From the NCBI GenBank assembly GCA_011052355.1, contig DRJB01000055.1, positions 1 to 17,874 on the forward strand: DNA of 17,874 bases, written 5' to 3'. The position numbers and the translations under genes are program-made. The notes below the pieces were generated by a model. It had not been told where the DNA came from. It worked only from the letters and a program-made list of their open reading frames with translations, and did not search any database. Of this stretch, positions 13,444 through 17,874 are shown in pieces; the stretch's first letter is position 1; every line of letters starts with the position of its first letter. The DNA comes from Candidatus Kaiserbacteria bacterium. GTDB lineage: Bacteria; Patescibacteriota; Minisyncoccia; Phycocordibacterales; Phycocordibacteraceae.

Positions 13444-13483
13444 AGCACACCGGCGCGCCATTTTAATGGCGCGCCGGTGTGCT
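13444..13483. repeat. Perfect 19-bp hairpin between two divergent genes
   Basis: Arms 13444-13462 and 13465-13483 are exact reverse complements around TT, with the core GGCGCGCC in each arm. It lies 11 bases upstream of the 58-aa gene ATG and about 65 bases upstream of recG. These genes diverge, so a terminator for either is not expected here. Confidence 0.85.
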
Positions 13484-13495
13484 CTTGCACGCAAA

Positions 13496-13504
13496 TGATA
13501 TACT
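13496..13504 (+). promoter_or_regulatory. Extended -10 promoter of recG
   Basis: TGATATACT fits the extended -10 pattern TGnTATACT, 43 bases before the recG ATG. It lies just past the 13444-13483 hairpin; the usual -35 position would fall within the hairpin arm. Confidence 0.5.
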
Positions 13505-13547
13505 CAACTCTATGAAATACCGACAACACGTTTTGCATTTCTAACAT

Positions 13548-15713
13548 ATGCGCGAAACCGATTTACTCACTACGCACTTCCCGCGCTTACGAGCCGACCA
13601 AAAACAAGCACTTGAAAAACTGGGGCTTACCACCATACATGATTTGCTCTATCACTTCCCTGCGCGCTACGAAAACGCCGGACCGACCGAAACCATTGCA
13701 AGCATTACCGTTGGTGCCGAAGTTACACTGTATGGAACCATCCGAAAACCAAACACTCGCAAAGCATGGAAAAGTCGCCGACCGATTGCTGAAGCAATAC
13801 TTGAAGATGCATCAGGAAAAATTAAAATCATTTGGTTTTCTCAGCCATACATCGCCAAAAGTCTTTCAGATGGAATGGTTGTGAAAGCGACTGGTCGCAT
13901 TGCCGGAACAGCAGAAAAAATATATCTCGCCAATCCTGAGATTGAACGTACGCCGATAAAGCCGGAAGATGTGCATGACACTCTTTTTTCTGATGCAACC
14001 GAAGAGCATGCGCAAACGCTTTACCCAGTGTATTCGGAAAGTAGGGGCGTTTCATCGCTCTGGATTTATCATGCTCTTAAAAAATGTTTTGAGGCGCGCA
14101 TACACGAGACGATCACAGACCCAATTCCGCAAGACCTTCTTTTACGATATCACTTGCCGAAACTTTCAACTGCTCTTGTGTGGATACATATGCCACACAC
14201 AAAAGAAAACGGGGAATCCGCGCGAAAACGTTTTGCATTTGAAGAAATATTCACCATTCAATTACTCATGGCACAACAACGCCATGACACGCAACAAAAA
14301 AAATCACTACAGGTACAAGTTGACAGAAAACGACTACGAGAATTTGTCTCGTCATTTTCATTCACCCTGACCGCATCACAACAAAAAGCCATTGACGTCA
14401 TTACCGAAGATTTTGAGAAAACTCATCCGATGATGCGGCTCTTGGAGGGCGATGTTGGAAGTGGAAAAACCGCGGTTGCCGCGGCAACCGCGTATATGGT
14501 TGTCACTTCGCATCCAGACGGACACACAGCCGGTACACTGCAGGTCGCCTATTTGTGCCCCACTGAAATCCTCGCTAAGCAACATTTTGAAACATTTATA
14601 TCATTTTTCAAAGACCACCCTGTTTCAATAGGGCTTATAACCGGCAAGGAGTGTAGAAAATTTCCGTCAAAATTGGCGCGCGATAGCGCTACGCGCATAT
14701 CGCGCGCACAATTGCGAAAATGGGTTGCAAACGGAGAGATAGCTATCGTTGTTGGCACGCACGCACTCATACAAAAATCACTGGTCTTCAAAACACTCGC
14801 CTACGCTATTATTGATGAGCAACATCGTTTTGGAAAAGTTCACAGACAAGAGTTGGCGCAAAAAGACGGGCTTTCACCGCACTTGCTTTCAATGACCGCA
14901 ACGCCAATTCCTCGCTCGCTTGCTCTTACCATTTACGGTGACCTTGATTTGACCATTTTGGACGAAATGCCACGAGGGAGAAAACCGATTATAACGAAAA
15001 TACTAAAGCAAGGCGAGCAAGAAGTTTCCTATGAGCGTATCAGAAAAGAAATTTCCGACGGAAGACAAGCATATGTTATTTGCCCGCGCATAGATGAGCC
15101 GGACCCGACCAAAGCGATGGCACTGCAAGCAAAATCGGTGAAAGCCGAAGCGATGCGACTTGCAAAAGAGATATTTCCGGACATGGTAATTGATATCATA
15201 CACGGGAAAATGAAACCATCGGAAAAAGAAGAGGTGATGCATCAATTTACACAAAACAACATTAATATACTCGTTGCAACCTCTGTGATTGAGGTTGGAG
15301 TAAACGTGCCAAACGCGACGGTTATTCTAATAGAAGGTGCGGAACGATTTGGCTTGGCGCAACTTCATCAATTAAGAGGGCGAGTGCTTCGCTCAAGTCA
15401 CCAAGCATATTGTTTCGTATTGCCGGAAAGCTATGGCGCCCAAACACGAGACCGCCTGCGCGCGCTGATGCAGGCGAAGAACGGTTTTGAACTTTCTGAA
15501 TATGATCTTTCAATTCGTGGGTCTGGTGAACTGTACGGCAGACGTCAATGGGGTGTTTCAGATATGGCAATGGAAGCGTTGCGAAATCAAAAATTAGTTG
15601 AAGCGGCTCGCACACAGGCGCAAGAACTTATAAAAGATGACCCGACTCTCACCCACCATAGTGCGCTCGCTATGCTTACGCTTGAGCGCAGTCACACTCT
15701 CCACGGAGAATAA
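13548..15713 (+). CDS. recG: ATP-dependent DNA helicase RecG
   Basis: RecG remodels stalled replication forks and Holliday junctions. The 721-aa protein starts MRETDLLTTHFPRL and shows LTTIHDLLYHFPARYEN (about 26-42), an OB-fold wedge domain (about 55-145), and the SF2 core. The core motifs are Walker A GDVGSGKT (301-308, K307), GTHALIQ, the DEQHRFG box (423-429) typical of RecG, TATPIPRSLALT (450-461), and motif VI QLHQLRGRVLR (605-615). In most RecG proteins the last reads RGRVGR; here the Gly is Leu614. The insert ECRKFPSK before GTHALIQ makes this region longer than in E. coli. Two inverted repeats lie in the coding sequence (14471-14492 and 14676-14707). A perfect hairpin starts three bases past the stop. 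Confidence 0.96.
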   Translation: MRETDLLTTHFPRLRADQKQALEKLGLTTIHDLLYHFPARYENAGPTETIASITVGAEVTLYGTIRKPNTRKAWKSRRPIAEAILEDASGKIKIIWFSQPYIAKSLSDGMVVKATGRIAGTAEKIYLANPEIERTPIKPEDVHDTLFSDATEEHAQTLYPVYSESRGVSSLWIYHALKKCFEARIHETITDPIPQDLLLRYHLPKLSTALVWIHMPHTKENGESARKRFAFEEIFTIQLLMAQQRHDTQQKKSLQVQVDRKRLREFVSSFSFTLTASQQKAIDVITEDFEKTHPMMRLLEGDVGSGKTAVAAATAYMVVTSHPDGHTAGTLQVAYLCPTEILAKQHFETFISFFKDHPVSIGLITGKECRKFPSKLARDSATRISRAQLRKWVANGEIAIVVGTHALIQKSLVFKTLAYAIIDEQHRFGKVHRQELAQKDGLSPHLLSMTATPIPRSLALTIYGDLDLTILDEMPRGRKPIITKILKQGEQEVSYERIRKEISDGRQAYVICPRIDEPDPTKAMALQAKSVKAEAMRLAKEIFPDMVIDIIHGKMKPSEKEEVMHQFTQNNINILVATSVIEVGVNVPNATVILIEGAERFGLAQLHQLRGRVLRSSHQAYCFVLPESYGAQTRDRLRALMQAKNGFELSEYDLSIRGSGELYGRRQWGVSDMAMEALRNQKLVEAARTQAQELIKDDPTLTHHSALAMLTLERSHTLHGE
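14471..14492. repeat. Perfect 22-base palindrome inside recG
   Basis: CGCGGTTGCCG followed by its exact reverse complement, with no loop. It spans codons 308-315, starting in the Walker A Thr codon and running along the conserved helix TAVAAATA. Confidence 0.88.
14676..14707. repeat. 10-bp inverted repeat inside recG
   Basis: GCGCGCGATA (14676-14685) and TATCGCGCGC (14698-14707) are exact reverse complements with a 12-base loop, in the insert between the helicase motifs. Weaker than the other intragenic cases because of the longer loop. Confidence 0.6.
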
Positions 15714-15716
15714 TCT

Positions 15717-15759
15717 CTCCCCACCCCCTGCGCGCCTTCGGCGCGCAGGGGGTGGGGAG
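15717..15759. terminator. Perfect 20-bp GC-rich hairpin after recG
   Basis: Arms 15717-15736 (CTCCCCACCCCCTGCGCGCC) and 15740-15759 are exact reverse complements around TTC. It starts three bases past the recG stop. As after comF, no T-tract follows (GCAAACACC), so factor-independent termination would rely on the stem alone. Confidence 0.6.
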
Positions 15760-15813
15760 CAAACACCGCATCCAAATACTCTAGAATAATTTATTTATCA
15801 AACACGAAAATAT

Positions 15814-15822
15814 GATATTATT
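15814..15822 (+). promoter_or_regulatory. Extended -10 promoter giving a probable leaderless mRNA
   Basis: TGATATTAT (extended -10) occupies 15814-15822 with its -10 hexamer at 15816-15821. The predicted start point, about seven bases further, coincides with the ATG at 15828. Confidence 0.45.
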
Positions 15823-15827
15823 TTTCT

Positions 15828-16265
15828 ATGCCCATACAACCTAAAAAACTCACACTCTATCTTGCCGGACCACTCTTCTCGCTTGCGGAACAAATGTTTA
15901 ACAACGCACTCGCGACTGAGTTGAGACACATTGGGTATGACGTTTTCGTTCCTCAAGAGTTTTGCAATAATGAAATTTCCTCAAAAAAAATAGCTGAGAG
16001 ATGCAAATCCTTTTTGCACAAAGCAGACGCCGTCATCGTAAATCTTGATGGCGCTGACACTGATTCAGGAACAGCATTTGAAGCCGGTATGGCATGCGAC
16101 CGAAAAACTACAATCGGATTTAGAACGGACATTCGCCAAAGCGGAGATGACGCCCAGTACGGCACGAACTCCATATTCCGACTATTACACTCCGTTATTC
16201 ATTACAATGGGAATGAAATAAGCGAATTGGTGAGTCGCATTGATGTCGCGCTTCATACGAAATAA
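15828..16265 (+). CDS. Nucleoside 2-deoxyribosyltransferase family protein
   Basis: These enzymes swap the base of deoxynucleosides in salvage. The 145-aa protein has the family motifs LYLAGPLFS (10-18), DVFVPQEF (38-45) and the active-site block DGADTDSGTAFEAGMA (74-89). In that block the Glu at 85 is in the place of the catalytic nucleophile and Asp 74, 77 and 79 are in the substrate pocket. Length matches the usual ~150. It stands alone after the recG hairpin, probably read from a leaderless transcript. Salvage enzymes fit an organism that lacks nucleotide synthesis, as many Patescibacteria do. A related hydrolase (RCL-like) is possible within the same superfamily. Confidence 0.85.
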   Translation: MPIQPKKLTLYLAGPLFSLAEQMFNNALATELRHIGYDVFVPQEFCNNEISSKKIAERCKSFLHKADAVIVNLDGADTDSGTAFEAGMACDRKTTIGFRTDIRQSGDDAQYGTNSIFRLLHSVIHYNGNEISELVSRIDVALHTK

Positions 16266-16275
16266 GCGTGAACAA

Positions 16276-16304
16276 ATAGTATTCACAATCTGAGAAGATA
16301 CTAT
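16276..16304 (+). terminator. Weak AT-rich hairpin followed by T-run
   Basis: ATAGTAT (16276-16282) and ATACTAT (16298-16304) form a 7-bp stem with a 15-base loop, followed by ATTTTTG. It is a modest terminator candidate for the deoxyribosyltransferase gene. Confidence 0.35.
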
Positions 16305-16362
16305 ATTTTTGAATACACGCCATTCAACAATTTCTATTCTCACACCAACTGGGTGAAAGGAG

Positions 16363-16390
16363 TTGCATTCCTCATATACTGTGCTATAAT
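16363..16390 (+). promoter_or_regulatory. Strong promoter candidate of plsC
   Basis: TTGCAT (16363-16368), a 16-base spacer and a consensus TATAAT (16385-16390) preceded by TGC, so both a -35 and an extended -10. It is the best promoter match in the window. The leader would be about 60 bases. Confidence 0.65.
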
Positions 16391-16459
16391 AAAAATACTT
16401 TTCCGCAAATATGCGTTGAAGTGGTTGATTTATTTACATAACTCTGAAAGAATTACATT

Positions 16460-17167
16460 ATGCGCATAAAAAAGATTACTTCCGCGCACAAGTTTATCCC
16501 GCTTTTCCTGCAAACACTGATATGGTTCCCCACACGACTCATATTTGCAATCTTTGGAAGGTATAAGGTATACGGCAAGGAAAACCTAAAAGACATTCGT
16601 CAGGCTATTTTTGCAGTGAATCACACGAGTGAGTTGGACCCGATCATTTTGACTGCCGCTTTGTACCCGCTTGGAAGATTTGCACCGATGTTTTATGTAG
16701 TCGCCCCTGCGCGAGAATTTAAAAGTGATAAGTTTCGATGGCGTAAATATATCTACACAAATACATTTTTCACGGCATGGGGTGCGCACGCGACCGTGCG
16801 CGGACTGCACGATTATGAGAAATCACTTATAACCCACATAAAACTACTGAAACGGGGTGAAAGCCTTTGTGTCTTTCCAGAAGGAAAGATAACCAAAACG
16901 GGCGAACCCGGAGAACCACACGGAGGAATTATTCACTTATCTCGTGAAAGTGGTGTGCCAATTGTGCCGGTTGCAATCACGGGAGTTTATAAAATGACAC
17001 TGCAACTGTTCTTTCGTCGAAAACGCCATATGGTGCTTGAGTTCGGAAAACCGGTTTTTGAACATCAAATCCCAATCATAGCAACAGAACAGTACCGCAC
17101 CGAGGCTGCACGTATTTTTTCCAGTATTTATTCTATGTTTAAAAAACGTAGAATAAATACGAAATGA
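16460..17167 (+). CDS. plsC: PlsC-type lysophospholipid acyltransferase
   Basis: PlsC-family enzymes acylate lysophosphatidic acid at the membrane to make phosphatidic acid. The 235-aa protein has an N-terminal hydrophobic part (about 13-34), then motif I NHTSELD (54-60, H55 and D60), motif III FPEGKIT (139-145), and motif IV VPIVPVAITG (166-175), in the family order and spacing. Length is typical. The last codons form a 17-bp hairpin with an AAA loop (17124-17160). A methyltransferase gene follows after 51 bases in the same direction. Acyl acceptor and donor cannot be read from the sequence; many Patescibacteria lack fatty acid synthesis and may use imported lipids. Confidence 0.88.
   Translation: MRIKKITSAHKFIPLFLQTLIWFPTRLIFAIFGRYKVYGKENLKDIRQAIFAVNHTSELDPIILTAALYPLGRFAPMFYVVAPAREFKSDKFRWRKYIYTNTFFTAWGAHATVRGLHDYEKSLITHIKLLKRGESLCVFPEGKITKTGEPGEPHGGIIHLSRESGVPIVPVAITGVYKMTLQLFFRRKRHMVLEFGKPVFEHQIPIIATEQYRTEAARIFSSIYSMFKKRRINTK
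17124..17160. repeat. 17-bp hairpin at the plsC 3' end
   Basis: Arms 17124-17140 and 17144-17160 pair along 17 positions with one G-T wobble (17136 with 17148) around an AAA loop. The stem encodes the last residues of PlsC and ends five bases before the stop codon is complete. No T-run follows. The layout matches the hairpin at the pilC end. Confidence 0.7.
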
Positions 17168-17184
17168 TATGTACAACACAAGTC

Positions 17185-17193
17185 TTATACACA
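17185..17193 (+). promoter_or_regulatory. DnaA-box-like 9-mer upstream of the methyltransferase gene
   Basis: TTATACACA lies in the 51-base gap between plsC and the next gene, 25 bases before its ATG. It is identical to the site at 9568-9576. Confidence 0.35.
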
Positions 17194-17218
17194 CAATTAC
17201 CATTATACCCGCTTAATT

Positions 17219-17874
17219 ATGACAAACCCAACTAAAAAAATCTTTGTACCAACTGATGACCTGGAGAAACATGGCCTGGCAACCTCGTGTATTAGAGTTT
17301 TTACTGTACCAATCTTGAACGTACTTCCGAGTTCTATTATTAAGAAAATGATGAGAAAATCCAGTCGTGACGCATCAGACGTGATAGCAAGCAGTGGGTC
17401 AACCCACGCACTTGAAGTAATGTATACACATAGTTTTCGTAAATTTTCTAGGTGGACACCAAAAGGTATCGCAAATACTTTTTGGCATACCGTCGTCGCA
17501 CAACCGAAGGCACTGCGTAATAGGCTTAAAATTACACGCAGTGCAATTGACCATAATATATCTCTATTAATTAAAGAACGGGGGCAACAAAATGACATAA
17601 ACCCGATACGTGTGCTTAGCATTGCCGGTGGTTCATCAAGAGCGACAATTCAAGTAGTATCAGATTTGAAAAGAAATGGAATACATCAAGATATTGAAGT
17701 TATTACACTGGATAAAGATCAGTCGGCATTAGACATTGGTAAACAACTTGCCGAAGACGCAGGTGTCTCGTCTTGTTTTAATTGGATATGTGGCAACGCT
17801 CACGACGTAAGCACTCTTGTTCCAAATAAACGTTTTGATATCGTAGAAATTGTTGGTCTTCTTGATTATTTTGA
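17219..17874 (+). CDS. Class I SAM-dependent methyltransferase, N-terminal part (cut by window edge)
   Basis: An open frame from ATG 17219 runs off the right edge (218 codons, no stop). After an N-terminal helical region of about 125 residues it shows a Rossmann methyltransferase core. Motif I is VLSIAGGSSRA (132-142), the acidic residue after strand 2 is D165 in VITLDKDQSALDIGK, GNAHDV (192-197) lies at the usual base-binding position, and FDIVEIVGLLDYF (206-218) matches the strand-4 motif, recalling methyltransferases with a GLLDYL-type block. Substrate is unknown. It lies 51 bases after plsC on the same strand, so a lipid-related substrate is possible but unproven. Confidence 0.75.
   Translation, partial: MTNPTKKIFVPTDDLEKHGLATSCIRVFTVPILNVLPSSIIKKMMRKSSRDASDVIASSGSTHALEVMYTHSFRKFSRWTPKGIANTFWHTVVAQPKALRNRLKITRSAIDHNISLLIKERGQQNDINPIRVLSIAGGSSRATIQVVSDLKRNGIHQDIEVITLDKDQSALDIGKQLAEDAGVSSCFNWICGNAHDVSTLVPNKRFDIVEIVGLLDYF

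Noticed and set aside
1..17874. CRISPR array or transposase
   Set aside because: No regularly spaced direct repeats and no transposase-like protein were seen on either strand.

Overview
The window looks like a chromosomal piece of a Patescibacteria / Candidate Phyla Radiation bacterium, most likely a Parcubacteria-type lineage. This is inferred from the compact type IV pilus locus, very short intergenic gaps, almost no Shine-Dalgarno sequences, a ComF without its zinc finger and a RecG of the type I associate with this group. UGA is used as a stop (for example at the end of the response regulator), so the code is the standard bacterial one, not the UGA=Gly code of some CPR lineages. The lineage is a family-level impression and was not checked by search.

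Left two thirds (1-10708, all minus strand) is a near complete type IV pilus (T4P) machine. Reading in transcription order: pilM, pilN, pilO, a small PilP-like membrane protein, pilB, a CheY-like response regulator, pilT and pilC, closed by a perfect 25-bp hairpin. Then pilA stands alone, followed by a perfect 32-bp hairpin. Then come pilD and a cluster of minor prepilins (GspH/FimT-like, GspJ/PilW-like, GspI/PilV-like, PilX-like) that runs off the left edge. Together these supply the pilin subunits, the peptidase that processes them, the assembly platform, the extension and retraction motors and the alignment subcomplex. comF starts 27 bp from pilM in the opposite direction and hints at DNA uptake.

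Right third (10709-17874) is mixed. It carries comF, a small 4-TM protein, an AT-rich minus-strand gene for a putative HEPN protein next to tRNA-Ser(GCT), a 58-aa membrane protein, recG, a nucleoside 2-deoxyribosyltransferase, a plsC-type acyltransferase and a truncated SAM methyltransferase. No stretch over 300 bases lacks a gene. The longest gaps are 16266-16459, which holds a plsC promoter and a weak hairpin, and 12904-13039 and 13130-13255, which flank the tRNA and in which I recognise nothing firm.

The most unusual signal is not a gene. The window is rich in long, perfect or near perfect inverted repeats with tiny loops. Six are intergenic or straddle a stop codon (17 to 32 bp stems) and at least three lie inside conserved coding motifs of pilD, pilB and recG (11 to 14 bp stems). 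Only some can be ordinary terminators. DnaA-box-like 9-mers in three intergenic regions, promoters that predict leaderless or nearly leaderless mRNAs, and the putative lectin-fold plus HEPN fusion gene are the other points worth following.
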